IMG/VR virus record: IMGVR_UViG_3300006865_000346
Coordinates: 1-26,641 of that record
DNA length: 26,641 bases
Strand: one strand, 5' to 3'
Origin: a virus
Positions 8,300 through 15,673 of the stretch are shown piece by piece. How positions within the stretch are numbered: the stretch's first letter is position 1; every line of letters starts with the position of its first letter. A model generated the notes under the pieces. That model saw only the letters and a list, made by a program, of their open reading frames with translations. It had not been told where the DNA came from and made no database searches. Made by a program: the position numbers and the translations under genes.

Positions 8300-10497
8300 G
8301 CGGCGGCGGCAAGGGCAGTCAGGAGTACACGGTCGGATATTGGTACGGCCTCGGCGCCCACCTCGCCCTGTGTCACGGCCCGCTGGACGCCATCACCGAG
8401 ATCCGGGTGGGCGAGCGCGTCGCCTGGTCGGGCAACGTCACCGGCAACACCACCATCACCATCGACAACCCCAATCTCTTCGGCGGGGAGGAGCGCGAGG
8501 GCGGCGTGCAGGGGCCGGTGGACATCCTGATGGGCGGGCCGACCCAGGGACGCAACGCCTACCTGCAGGAGCGCCTCGGCGCCGACGTTCCGGCCTTCCG
8601 CGGCGTGGTGTCGCTGATCCTGCGCCGGGTGTGGGTCGCAGCCATGAACCCCTACATCAAGCCCTGGTCGGTGCGCGCCAAGCGGGTGCCGAGGCAGTGG
8701 TACGCGGCCAAGGCCGAGATCTCCGGCGACGCCAACCCGGCCCACATCGTGCGCGAGTGCCTCACCAACGGCGAGTGGGGCATGGGCTACCCGACGAGCG
8801 ACATCGACGACGCCAGCTTCACGGCGGCCGCCGGCACGCTCCATGCCGAGGGTTTCGGGCTGTCGCTGCTGTGGAACAAGGAAGAGACCATCGAGGACTT
8901 CATCCTGTCGGTGCTCCGGCACGTGGACGGACTGCTCTACGTCCATCCGCGCACCGGGCTCTTCACCCTCAAGCTCGCGCGCGCCGATTACACGCTCTCC
9001 AGCCTGCCGACCTTCGATCCGGGCAACATCCTGCGCATCGAGGAATTCACGCGGCCCTCCTGGGGCGAGATCACCAACCAGGTGACCGTCGTCTACCGCG
9101 ACGGCGCCACGGACAAGGACGGCAGCGTCACGGTGCAGGACATCGCCACCGTGCAGCTCAACGGCGGCGTGGTGGCGACCACGGTCAACTACCCCGGCAT
9201 CAGCCGAGCGGAGCTGGCCAACCGGGTGGCCATGCGCGAGTTGAAGCAACTCGTAAGCCCCCTCGCCAAATGCACCTTCGTCGCCAACCGCCAGGCCTCC
9301 GGCCTCAACATCGGCGACGTGGTGAAGCTCTCCTGGCCGCCCTACGGCATCGACCAGATGGTGATGCGCGTCGCGCGCATCGCCTATGGGGAGCTGGCGA
9401 ACGGGGCGGTGCGAGTGGAGTGCGTGCAGGACATCTTCGGCCTGCCGCAGTCGGTCTACTCGGCACCGCCGCCCTCGGGCTGGACGGAGCCGACCAGTCT
9501 GCCGGCGCCGTGCCCCCACCAGACCCTGTTCGAGGTGCCGTACTGGTCGGTGGTCAAGGACTTCACCGGCGAGTCCCAGAGCCTGCTCGGCGACATCGGT
9601 GATCTCGACGGCCTGGTGGCAGCCTGCGGTTCGCGCTCATCGTCGGACGCCTTCGGCTTCAAGGCGCTGGCCCGCGTCAGCGGCAGTTTTACCGACAAGG
9701 GCTTCGGCATCTTCACGCCGACGGCCGTCCTCACCGCCATGCTGCCGCAGGCGGCCACCCAGGTGGGCGTGGCGCTGACCGCCGGCATCGGCCTGGAGGA
9801 GGTGGACGCAGGCAGCCTGGCGCTGATCGACGGCGAATGGCTCAAGGTGGTGTCGCTCAACCTCGCCACCCAGACCGTCACCCTGGAGCGCGGAATGCTC
9901 GATACGGTGCCGGCGAGCCACCCAGCCGGCAGCCGCATCTGGTTCGTGGACGGCTTCCGCCACTACCTCACGCCGGAGTATGTGGCCGGGGAGACGGTGC
10001 GCGTGAAGCTCCTCACCCGCACCGCACGCGGCACGCTGCCCGAGGCGGCGGCCACCGAGATGAGCCTGCCGCTCAACAAGCGCTTCATCCGTCCGTACTG
10101 CCCGGGCAACGCCCAGGTCAACGGCAAGCGCTACCCGACGGTGGTGGCCGGCGAGATCAACGTGAGCTGGGCCACGCGCAATCGCCAGTCCCAGACCGCC
10201 TACCTCGTGCTGCAGACCGAGGGGGCGATCACGCCGGAGACGGGCCAGACCGTCACCGTGCGCTTCTACAACGAGAACGGGCAGCTCGCGCGCACGGTGA
10301 GCGGCATCACCGGCAACGCTACCACCTGGCCTCTGGCGCAGGAGCTTGGCGACTCCGGCCTGGGGCGCGTCAACGCGCACGTCAAGGTGGAGATCGAGGC
10401 GAGCCGCGACGGCCATGTGTCCTGGCAGAAACACGTCATCGAATTCGACCGTACCGGCTACGGCCTGCGTTACGGCGACTACTACGGGGGTGCCTGA
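8296..10497 (+). CDS. gpJ-like central tail tip protein (Phage-tail_3 type)
   Basis: A 733-residue tail-tip protein. ATG 8296 has a strong AAGGAG site at 8282-8287 and overlaps the upstream stop. Near residues 144-156 it has 'GDANPAHIVRECL', followed by a segment ending 'RTGLFTLKLARADYTLSSL', both typical of the gpJ/Phage-tail_3 central region that forms the hub below the tail tube. The last 150 residues are beta-rich and look like a fibronectin-type fold ('EINVSWATRNRQSQTAYLVL'). Shorter than lambda gpJ (1132 residues), so the receptor-binding part may be reduced or moved to the next gene. Role: baseplate hub and host recognition. Confidence 0.82.
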   Translation: MSGGGKGSQEYTVGYWYGLGAHLALCHGPLDAITEIRVGERVAWSGNVTGNTTITIDNPNLFGGEEREGGVQGPVDILMGGPTQGRNAYLQERLGADVPAFRGVVSLILRRVWVAAMNPYIKPWSVRAKRVPRQWYAAKAEISGDANPAHIVRECLTNGEWGMGYPTSDIDDASFTAAAGTLHAEGFGLSLLWNKEETIEDFILSVLRHVDGLLYVHPRTGLFTLKLARADYTLSSLPTFDPGNILRIEEFTRPSWGEITNQVTVVYRDGATDKDGSVTVQDIATVQLNGGVVATTVNYPGISRAELANRVAMRELKQLVSPLAKCTFVANRQASGLNIGDVVKLSWPPYGIDQMVMRVARIAYGELANGAVRVECVQDIFGLPQSVYSAPPPSGWTEPTSLPAPCPHQTLFEVPYWSVVKDFTGESQSLLGDIGDLDGLVAACGSRSSSDAFGFKALARVSGSFTDKGFGIFTPTAVLTAMLPQAATQVGVALTAGIGLEEVDAGSLALIDGEWLKVVSLNLATQTVTLERGMLDTVPASHPAGSRIWFVDGFRHYLTPEYVAGETVRVKLLTRTARGTLPEAAATEMSLPLNKRFIRPYCPGNAQVNGKRYPTVVAGEINVSWATRNRQSQTAYLVLQTEGAITPETGQTVTVRFYNENGQLARTVSGITGNATTWPLAQELGDSGLGRVNAHVKVEIEASRDGHVSWQKHVIEFDRTGYGLRYGDYYGGA

Positions 10498-10847
10498 TGG
10501 CTTTGAATGATCCGAACCTGGGACTGACCTACGGTTGGGCCCAGGGCGAACACAACTGGAACGGCGGCATGGACGCCAACCTGAAGCGCCTCGGCGCCGT
10601 GGTCGGGCTGTCGGTCAAGGACCGCGACCTCGCCACGCCGCCAGCGACACCCGTGGACGGCGATCGCTACATCGTGCCGGCAGCGGCCACCGGCGTCTGG
10701 GCGGGCCGCACCGACCAGATCGCGGTACGCATCGCGGGCGTGTGGGAATACCACGTCCCCAAGATCGGCTGGACCTGCTTCGTCGAGGACGAGGGCGTGC
10801 TCTCGGTCTACAAGGCGACCGGCTGGAGCCCCGGCATCGCCGTCTGA
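10497..10847 (+). CDS. DUF2793 phage protein
   Basis: A 116-residue protein whose ATG overlaps the stop of the gpJ-like gene (TGATG at 10495-10499). The layout fits DUF2793: 'LNDPNLGLTYGWAQGEHNW' near the start, then 'PVDGDRYIVPAAATGVWAG', a strand ending in 'IAGVWEYHVPKIGW' and 'FVEDEGVLSVYKATGW'. DUF2793 domains occur in tail or fibre proteins next to the tail tip, so a role in tail surface or receptor binding is likely but not shown. It is the last gene before the terminator at 10872. Confidence 0.78.
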   Translation: MALNDPNLGLTYGWAQGEHNWNGGMDANLKRLGAVVGLSVKDRDLATPPATPVDGDRYIVPAAATGVWAGRTDQIAVRIAGVWEYHVPKIGWTCFVEDEGVLSVYKATGWSPGIAV

Positions 10848-10871
10848 ACCCATCCCTTTCCTTCATCCACC

Positions 10872-10900
10872 GAACCCGCCACCCGGCGGGTTCTTCGTTT
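10872..10900 (+). terminator. Rho-independent-type hairpin after the tail genes
   Basis: Perfect 9-bp stem: GAACCCGCC (10872-10880) pairs with GGCGGGTTC (10885-10893) around a 4-base loop, followed by TTCGTTT. It lies in the only sizeable gap of the late region, between the DUF2793 gene and the lysis genes. The T-tract is interrupted, so it may act as an attenuator rather than a full stop. Confidence 0.65.
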
Positions 10901-10913
10901 CCGGAGACCAACG

Positions 10914-11204
10914 ATGAGCCCACCCACCCTGCACGACGGCATGGTCGTCATGCCGCGCGACGAGTTCGAGGAACTGCTCGCACGCGCCGCCGAGCGCGGC
11001 GCGAGGCGCGCCCTGGCCGACGTGGGCCTCGACGGCGAGGACGCCGCCCACGACATCCGCGAGCTGCGCGGCCTGCTCGAGGCCTTCAACGCCGCCAAGC
11101 ACACCGCCTGGCAGACCGTGGTCCGGCTCGTCACCACCGGCTTCCTGCTGGCCCTGGTCGCCGGCGCCGTCATCAAGCTCAAGGTGTTCGGAGGTGACCA
11201 ATGA
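10914..11204 (+). CDS. Small one-TM phage protein, DUF6127-like, lysis-module
   Basis: A 96-residue protein with a charged N-terminal half (helical, Arg/Glu/Ala-rich, residues 14-62) and one hydrophobic segment at about 69-87 (VVRLVTTGFLLALVAGAVI). GGAG at 10903-10906 is a good ribosome site. Its stop overlaps the holin ATG (ATGA at 11201-11204), so the two are likely translated together. The pattern resembles DUF6127 (from memory). It may be a holin partner or antiholin, inferred from position only. Confidence 0.65.
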   Translation: MSPPTLHDGMVVMPRDEFEELLARAAERGARRALADVGLDGEDAAHDIRELRGLLEAFNAAKHTAWQTVVRLVTTGFLLALVAGAVIKLKVFGGDQ

Positions 11205-11677
11205 TCGAGACCCTGCTCGGCGGCCTCCTCGGCGGGGCCTTCCGCCTCGCTCCCGAAATCCTCAAGTGGCTCGACCGCAAGGGCGAACGCGGCCACGAGC
11301 TGGCGATGCAGGACAAGGCGCTGGAGTTCGAGAAGCTGCGCGGCGCCCAGCGCATGGCCGAGATCGGCGCTGCTGCCGATGCCGCGTGGAACGCCGGGGC
11401 CATCGAGGCGCTGAAGGAAGCCGTCGCCTCACAAGGGCAACGATCCGGCGTGCGCTGGGCGGATGCGCTGTCGTCGAGCGTGCGGCCGGTGATCACCTAT
11501 TGGTTCATGGCGCTCTACTGCGCCGCCAAGACGGCAGCCTTCGTCGGCGCGATCGATGCGGGCGTGGAGTGGATTCCGGCCATCCAGGCCGCCTGGACCG
11601 AGGCCGATCAGGCGCTGTGGGCCGGCGTGCTCAACTTCTGGTTCCTCGGCCGCGTCTTCGACCGAGTGCGTCCATGA
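11201..11677 (+). CDS. Holin, GTA-type 3TM family
   Basis: A 158-residue protein with a hydrophobic N-terminus (residues 1-20, rich in Leu/Gly), a charged helical linker (25-85), a clear membrane segment at about 95-118 ('VITYWFMALYCAAKTAAFVG') and a last hydrophobic segment at 139-152 ('LWAGVLNFWFLGR'). This layout and the Trp/Phe pattern fit the GTA_holin_3TM family (PF11351), which permeabilises the inner membrane to release endolysin. Its stop overlaps the endolysin ATG, giving a tight lysis operon. Confidence 0.8.
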   Translation: MIETLLGGLLGGAFRLAPEILKWLDRKGERGHELAMQDKALEFEKLRGAQRMAEIGAAADAAWNAGAIEALKEAVASQGQRSGVRWADALSSSVRPVITYWFMALYCAAKTAAFVGAIDAGVEWIPAIQAAWTEADQALWAGVLNFWFLGRVFDRVRP

Positions 11678-12186
11678 TCGACGTGCCATTGGCTGCGGTC
11701 GGCCTGGCAAAGCGATTCGAGGGATTCCATCGGGTGCCCAAGCACGATCCGCAGCGCCGCGCGCACCCCTATATTTGCCCGGCAGGGTATTGGACGATCG
11801 GCTACGGACACCTTTGCAAGCCTGACCATCCGCCGATCACCGAGGATGAGGGCGAGATCTATCTGGCTCAGGATCTGCGAACCGCGCTCGCCGCCACACT
11901 GCGCTACTGTCCGGTGCTGGCGACGGAGCCCGAGGAACGGCTCGCGGCCATCGTGGACTTCACGTTCAACCTCGGCGCAGGGCGGCTGCAGACCTCGACT
12001 CTACGGCGCCGGGTCAACCAGCGCGACTGGTCGAGCGCTGCCAGGGAGCTGCGCCGGTGGGTGTATAGCGGCGGGAAGGTGCTGCCCGGGTTGGTAGTAA
12101 GGCGGAGTGCCGAGACCACGCTTCTACTCTCATCTAGACCTACGACCTCCGACTCGACCCCGCCTAATCAGGACAGTTCGGCATAA
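11674..12186 (+). CDS. Endolysin, GH24 lysozyme
   Basis: A 170-residue lysozyme that cleaves the peptidoglycan glycan strand. Glu16 sits in 'AKRFEGF' and the downstream block 'CPAGYWTIGYGH' (35-46) gives Cys35 and Thr41, matching the E - D/C - x5 - T arrangement of T4/P22-type lysozymes, with an enlarged loop between Glu16 and Cys35. 'FTFNLGAGRLQTSTL' is the usual family helix. No signal-anchor segment is present, so export should depend on the holin. ATG 11674 overlaps the holin stop. The C-terminal ~20 residues are Ser/Thr/Pro-rich and not typical of the fold. Confidence 0.9.
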   Translation: MIDVPLAAVGLAKRFEGFHRVPKHDPQRRAHPYICPAGYWTIGYGHLCKPDHPPITEDEGEIYLAQDLRTALAATLRYCPVLATEPEERLAAIVDFTFNLGAGRLQTSTLRRRVNQRDWSSAARELRRWVYSGGKVLPGLVVRRSAETTLLLSSRPTTSDSTPPNQDSSA

Positions 12187-12197
12187 AACCGGTTTTA
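12184..12197. promoter_or_regulatory. 14-bp perfect palindrome TAAAACCGGTTTTA
   Basis: A perfect inverted repeat covering the endolysin stop codon, 60 bp upstream of the HTH gene start. It sits at the junction of the prophage and the defence island. It could be an operator for the HTH protein at 12257, or a weak transcription stop. No clear -35/-10 pair was seen in 12187-12256. Confidence 0.4.
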
Positions 12198-12256
12198 ATC
12201 CCGCTGAAGCTATGGCAGAATCACTGATCATGGGTGTCTATGCTGTGGGAACCACC

Positions 12257-12457
12257 ATGTCCGACCGATGGTTGTCCGTCGAGGAAATCGCCGAATACCT
12301 CGGGGTCAGCAGGGACACGGTCTATGCGTGGATCGGGAAAAAGGACATGCCGGCCCACAAAGTAGGGAGGTTCTGGAAGTTCAAGGCCGATGAAGTCGAC
12401 GAATGGGTGCGATCCGGCAAGGCGTCGGAAGAACCCGACGATGCGTCGAGCCGATGA
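12257..12457 (+). CDS. Excisionase-family HTH DNA-binding protein
   Basis: A 66-residue protein made almost entirely of one HTH_17/excisionase-type domain: helix-turn-helix 'WLSVEEIAEYLGVSRDTVYAW' spans residues 5-25 and a short wing follows ('AHKVGRFWKFKADEVDEW', 33-50). ATG 12257 was chosen because GGGA at 12247-12250 is well placed; in-frame ATGs at 12230 and 12212 lack ribosome sites. It is the first gene of the methylase operon, so an autoregulator or methylase-timing role is likely, comparable to controller proteins of restriction systems (inference). It could instead be a leftover phage excisionase-like gene, but no integrase is near. Confidence 0.8.
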   Translation: MSDRWLSVEEIAEYLGVSRDTVYAWIGKKDMPAHKVGRFWKFKADEVDEWVRSGKASEEPDDASSR

Positions 12458-12498
12458 TGGAGAGGAGCGTCACGGTGCCAAGCTCGTTCTGGCCGACC

Positions 12499-12505
12499 AA
12501 AGGAG
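12499..12505 (+). promoter_or_regulatory. Strong ribosome binding site of the methyltransferase gene
   Basis: AAAGGAG at 12499-12505, 7 bases before ATG 12513. It fixes the start of the methyltransferase and indicates separate, efficient translation from the HTH gene 55 bp upstream. Confidence 0.75.
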
Positions 12506-12512
12506 ATCATGA

Positions 12513-13601
12513 ATGACGACCTTGGCCTGCATTGATTTGTTTTGTGGCGCGGGTGGGCTCACTCACGGTCTGACCTCAGAAGGGATTCCTGTGGTCGCCG
12601 GCATTGATGTCGATCCTGCGTGCCGCCATCCATTCGAAACCAACAACGGCGCCAGATTCATCGAAGAAGACGTCTCTCGATCGAAACCTGCGAAACTGCG
12701 GGCTCTTTTCGGCGACGCGGATATCCGCATCCTCGCCGGCTGCGCGCCCTGTCAGCCGTTCTCGACTTATGCCCAACGCTACGACACGGTGGGTAGCCCA
12801 CGCTGGGCGCTGTTGTATGAGTTCGCGCGATTGGTCAAAGGTGTGCGCCCGGACATCGTCACCATGGAAAACGTACCGACGGTAGAGAAACACGAGGTGT
12901 ATGGTGATTTCGTAGCCACTTTGGAAAAGCTCGGCTACAAAGTTTGGCACGATGTCGTGGACTGCTCTGGCTATGGCTTGCCTCAACGTCGACGTCGAAT
13001 GGTGCTACTCGCATCGCGACTCGGCCCCATCGAACTCACCGAGTACACTCACAATCGCCCAGTGACGGTACGCGAAGCGATTGGCAAGCTCCCAGCGATC
13101 GCCGCAGGCGACTCTCTGCCGCGTGATCCGCTGCACGCGGCTTCCAAACTATCGAAACTCAACCTCGATCGGATCCGGGCATCGCGCCCTGGTGGAACAT
13201 GGCGAGACTGGCCCAAAAGTCTGATTGCGGAGTGCCACCAGCGTGATACGGGGCGCACCTATCCCGGTGTTTACGGCCGCATGGTCTGGGACGAGCCTGC
13301 TCCCACACTCACCACGCAGTATTACGGCTTCGGCAATGGTCGCTTTGGTCACCCCGAGCAGGACCGCGCGATCTCGCTGCGTGAAGGTGCCATCTTGCAG
13401 GGCTTTCCGGGGGATTACTCCTTCGTCCCGGACGGTGCGCCGATCCAGTTCAAGGCCTTGGGGCGCATGATCGGCAATGCCGTCCCGGTGACACTTGGAA
13501 AAGTCATCGGTCGTAGCATCCTCCAGCATCTCGCCATTCAACCATCGATGACGGGCACAAAGGGGAAACGTGATGTCGCGCGCAACCCCCTCATCCACTG
13601 A
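12513..13601 (+). CDS. dcm: C5-cytosine DNA methyltransferase
   Basis: A 362-residue enzyme that transfers a methyl group from SAM to cytosine C5. Motif I 'DLFCGAGGL' is at 8-16, motif IV 'PCQPFS' at 79-84 with catalytic Cys80, motif VI 'ENV' at 119-121, motif VIII 'QRRRR' at 158-162, motif IX around 'PAPTLTTQ' (262-269), motif X 'GNAVP' at 321-325. The target recognition region between VIII and IX is short (about 90 residues), so the target cannot be read off. In the cassette it would mark self DNA, as DrmMII does in DISARM class 2. Its 3' end overlaps vsr by 29 bases, indicating coupled expression. The symbol dcm is used for family, not for CCWGG specificity. Confidence 0.95.
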   Translation: MTTLACIDLFCGAGGLTHGLTSEGIPVVAGIDVDPACRHPFETNNGARFIEEDVSRSKPAKLRALFGDADIRILAGCAPCQPFSTYAQRYDTVGSPRWALLYEFARLVKGVRPDIVTMENVPTVEKHEVYGDFVATLEKLGYKVWHDVVDCSGYGLPQRRRRMVLLASRLGPIELTEYTHNRPVTVREAIGKLPAIAAGDSLPRDPLHAASKLSKLNLDRIRASRPGGTWRDWPKSLIAECHQRDTGRTYPGVYGRMVWDEPAPTLTTQYYGFGNGRFGHPEQDRAISLREGAILQGFPGDYSFVPDGAPIQFKALGRMIGNAVPVTLGKVIGRSILQHLAIQPSMTGTKGKRDVARNPLIH

Positions 13602-14064
13602 GGCAAGTCGTCGTATGGCGCGAGTGCGCCAGCGCGGCACCGACATCGAGATAGAACTTCGCAAGGCCCTGTACGCGTTGGGTCTACGATATCGCCTGCA
13701 AGTACCACTACTTTCGAAACCGCGGCGGGTCGCAGATATTGCTTTCCTGGGTCCGCGCGTCGCAGTGTTCGTCGATGGGTGCTTCTGGCACGGCTGCCCA
13801 CTACACGCCACTTGGCCCAAGGAAAACGCCGAATTCTGGCGAGCGAAGATCGAGGTCAATCGCGCCCGTGATGCCGACACCGATCGACGCCTTAGTGAGC
13901 TCGGCTGGGAAGTGGTGAGGATTTGGGCGCATGAATCACCCGCCGACGCAGCGCGTCATGTTTCCAAGATCGTCGAGACGCGCAAGCACACGAGGCAGCC
14001 GGCGATCACCACCAATCGGGGGCTCCGTCGGCCGCCACGGAAACCGGACAAATCGAGCCAATGA
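13573..14064 (+). CDS. vsr: Vsr-family (very short patch repair) endonuclease
   Basis: A 163-residue Vsr-type nuclease, which in E. coli nicks beside T:G mismatches left by deamination of 5-methylcytosine. Conserved residues by alignment with E. coli Vsr: Glu26 (for E25), Asp55 in 'VADIAFLG' (for catalytic D51), and 'DGCFWHGC' at 68-75 with His73 (for H69); the position of E. coli His64 is Asp68. 'EFWRAKIEVNRARDADT' and 'LGWEVVRIW' complete the family pattern. ATG 13573 follows AAAGGGG (13559-13565); a GTG at 13570 is the alternative. It overlaps dcm by 29 bases and the next gene as ATGA, so the three are co-translated. The last 25 residues are a basic extension. Confidence 0.9.
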   Translation: MSRATPSSTEASRRMARVRQRGTDIEIELRKALYALGLRYRLQVPLLSKPRRVADIAFLGPRVAVFVDGCFWHGCPLHATWPKENAEFWRAKIEVNRARDADTDRRLSELGWEVVRIWAHESPADAARHVSKIVETRKHTRQPAITTNRGLRRPPRKPDKSSQ

Positions 14065-15665
14065 CGACCTTCTACCCCCGTGAAGCATCACCGAGCAGCC
14101 CGCGATCGGAGATCAAGGTGCGCGAGCACTTGTCCACCGCTGATGATCTCGTTGTTTTCCATTCGGTTGCCTGGCAATCACGCCGTGGGGGCAAGCAGGG
14201 CGACGGCGAAGCCGATTTCGTCGTGCTGGCTCCCGACCTCGGCATCCTCGTTTTGGAGGTGAAGGGCGGCGGGATCGAAGTCATTGACGGCACCTGGTTT
14301 TCGACTGGGAGCGATGGAACCCGCCATCCCATCAAAAACCCGTTCGATCAGGCGACAGACTCCAAATATGCATTGCTCAACTTCTTCGAGGCGGTCGATC
14401 CCACCCTAACACGGTATCCGATCGTGCATGCCGTCGTGTTCCCGGACATAGAAGTCACTCAGCTTCTCGGGATCAATGCACCCAGAGAAATCGTCGTCGA
14501 CCGTGTCGATCTGGATCGGCCACCAATGGAGGCGATAGAACGGATATTCCGCCATTGGGGACAGAATCGAGCCTTGTCCAAGGGTGACATCCAGCGGATC
14601 GTTGGCCATTTGGCACCTACCATTCGAGTAAGACGCCTCCTGCGAGACGACGTTGGAGACGCCGGGCAAGCGTTGCTTGATTTGACGAGCGAACAGATGG
14701 TGGTGCTGCAAACGATCAGACGCGTCAAGCGCGCCATTATCCTTGGGGGCGCCGGGACGGGGAAGACGGTGCTAGCCGTAGAGAAGTCGCGTCAGCTCGG
14801 TTCATCTGGTTTTCGCGTACTGCTGCTCTGCTACAACGCACCACTTCGACAGCATCTCGCGTCGACACTGCATGGCTCATCTGTCGACGTCGAGACCTTT
14901 CACAGCCTCGTATTTCGTGAGACACAACGCGCCAAATTGAAGACCCCGTTCGACCCGACGAGCGAGTGGTACGAAATCGGAGCTCCTCGCATTCTGGGCG
15001 AGGCTGCCGCTCGCAACGGCACGCGGTACGATGCAGTACTGGTCGATGAGGCTCAGGATTTCGCCATGGAATGGCTTTCAGTGACACAATCTCTCGTTGC
15101 CGACGATGGTCTTCTATACCTATTCGCCGACTCTCACCAAGATTTGTATCGACGAGGATGGTCGATACCCGAAGGACTGGTCCAACTCGAGTTGACCGTG
15201 AATTGCCGGAACACGGGTCCGATAGCTCGAAGGGTAGCAAGCATTTTCGACGATCGCCTCGAGGGCAAGTTTGTCGATGGACCGGAGCCGAGGTTCGTGG
15301 AGGTGGACCGTCGAGAGCAGCTCGCACCCTACGTCGTCGGCCTGGTCGAGAGCATAGTCCTCGAAGACAGGATCGAACCAACCCAGCTGATCGTTCTGAC
15401 GGATTCCACATCGGTGGTCTCCGAACTGAGATCGACCGGCGTGGCTGGGCATCTATTCACCACACTGGACGGTCATGGTATCCCCGTCGAAACCGTTTAC
15501 CGTTTCAAGGGGCTTGAACGTGACGTGGTCGTCCTGGCTTTATCGGATGCCGCGACGATCGAAAACCTTCGCGCCGTTGCTTATGTCGGGTTGAGTCGGG
15601 CGAAGGTGGGTCTCTATGTCGTTGCCAGCCGAAAGATCAAATACGCCATTGCCTGGGACCCATGA
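14061..15665 (+). CDS. NERD nuclease-domain / SF1 (UvrD-like) helicase fusion
   Basis: A 534-residue protein. The N-terminal NERD domain (about 14-135) has the PD-(D/E)xK-type elements 'GEADFVVL' (Asp52) and 'LEVKGG' (Glu66, Lys68), so it is a candidate nuclease. An SF1 helicase follows: Walker A 'GGAGTGKT' 229-236, 'FHSL' 280-283, Walker B 'VDEAQD' 328-333, 'FADSHQDLYRR' 355-365, and UvrD-C motifs 'RFKGLERDVV' 481-490 and 'YVGLSRAK' 508-515. All ATPase motifs look intact. Its ATG overlaps the vsr stop. It occupies the effector position of the + operon and may replace DISARM's DrmC/DrmE as the DNA-degrading part (inference). It ends 8 bp from the converging DrmB-like gene. Confidence 0.9.
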   Translation: MTTFYPREASPSSPRSEIKVREHLSTADDLVVFHSVAWQSRRGGKQGDGEADFVVLAPDLGILVLEVKGGGIEVIDGTWFSTGSDGTRHPIKNPFDQATDSKYALLNFFEAVDPTLTRYPIVHAVVFPDIEVTQLLGINAPREIVVDRVDLDRPPMEAIERIFRHWGQNRALSKGDIQRIVGHLAPTIRVRRLLRDDVGDAGQALLDLTSEQMVVLQTIRRVKRAIILGGAGTGKTVLAVEKSRQLGSSGFRVLLLCYNAPLRQHLASTLHGSSVDVETFHSLVFRETQRAKLKTPFDPTSEWYEIGAPRILGEAAARNGTRYDAVLVDEAQDFAMEWLSVTQSLVADDGLLYLFADSHQDLYRRGWSIPEGLVQLELTVNCRNTGPIARRVASIFDDRLEGKFVDGPEPRFVEVDRREQLAPYVVGLVESIVLEDRIEPTQLIVLTDSTSVVSELRSTGVAGHLFTTLDGHGIPVETVYRFKGLERDVVVLALSDAATIENLRAVAYVGLSRAKVGLYVVASRKIKYAIAWDP

Positions 15666-15673
15666 ACCGAGAC

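Larger units (their letters stand above)
1..12186 (+). mobile_element. Prophage late region (tail and lysis modules, partial)
   Basis: A run of co-directional, overlapping genes in the order tail chaperone, tape measure, tail-tip proteins, gpJ-like protein, DUF2793 protein, holin, endolysin is the classic late gene order of a long non-contractile-tailed phage. The left end lies outside the window, so head, packaging, replication and integration genes are not visible. The last clearly phage gene is the endolysin ending at 12186. No integrase or attachment site is seen in the window, so the real right boundary is not fixed. The tail gene content resembles GTA and B3/D3112-type tail clusters (inference from domain order). 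Confidence 0.85.

Noticed and set aside
11674-11740. Signal-anchor (SAR) endolysin
   Set aside because: The N-terminus has charged residues (Asp3, Lys13, Arg14) and no hydrophobic stretch long enough for a membrane anchor.
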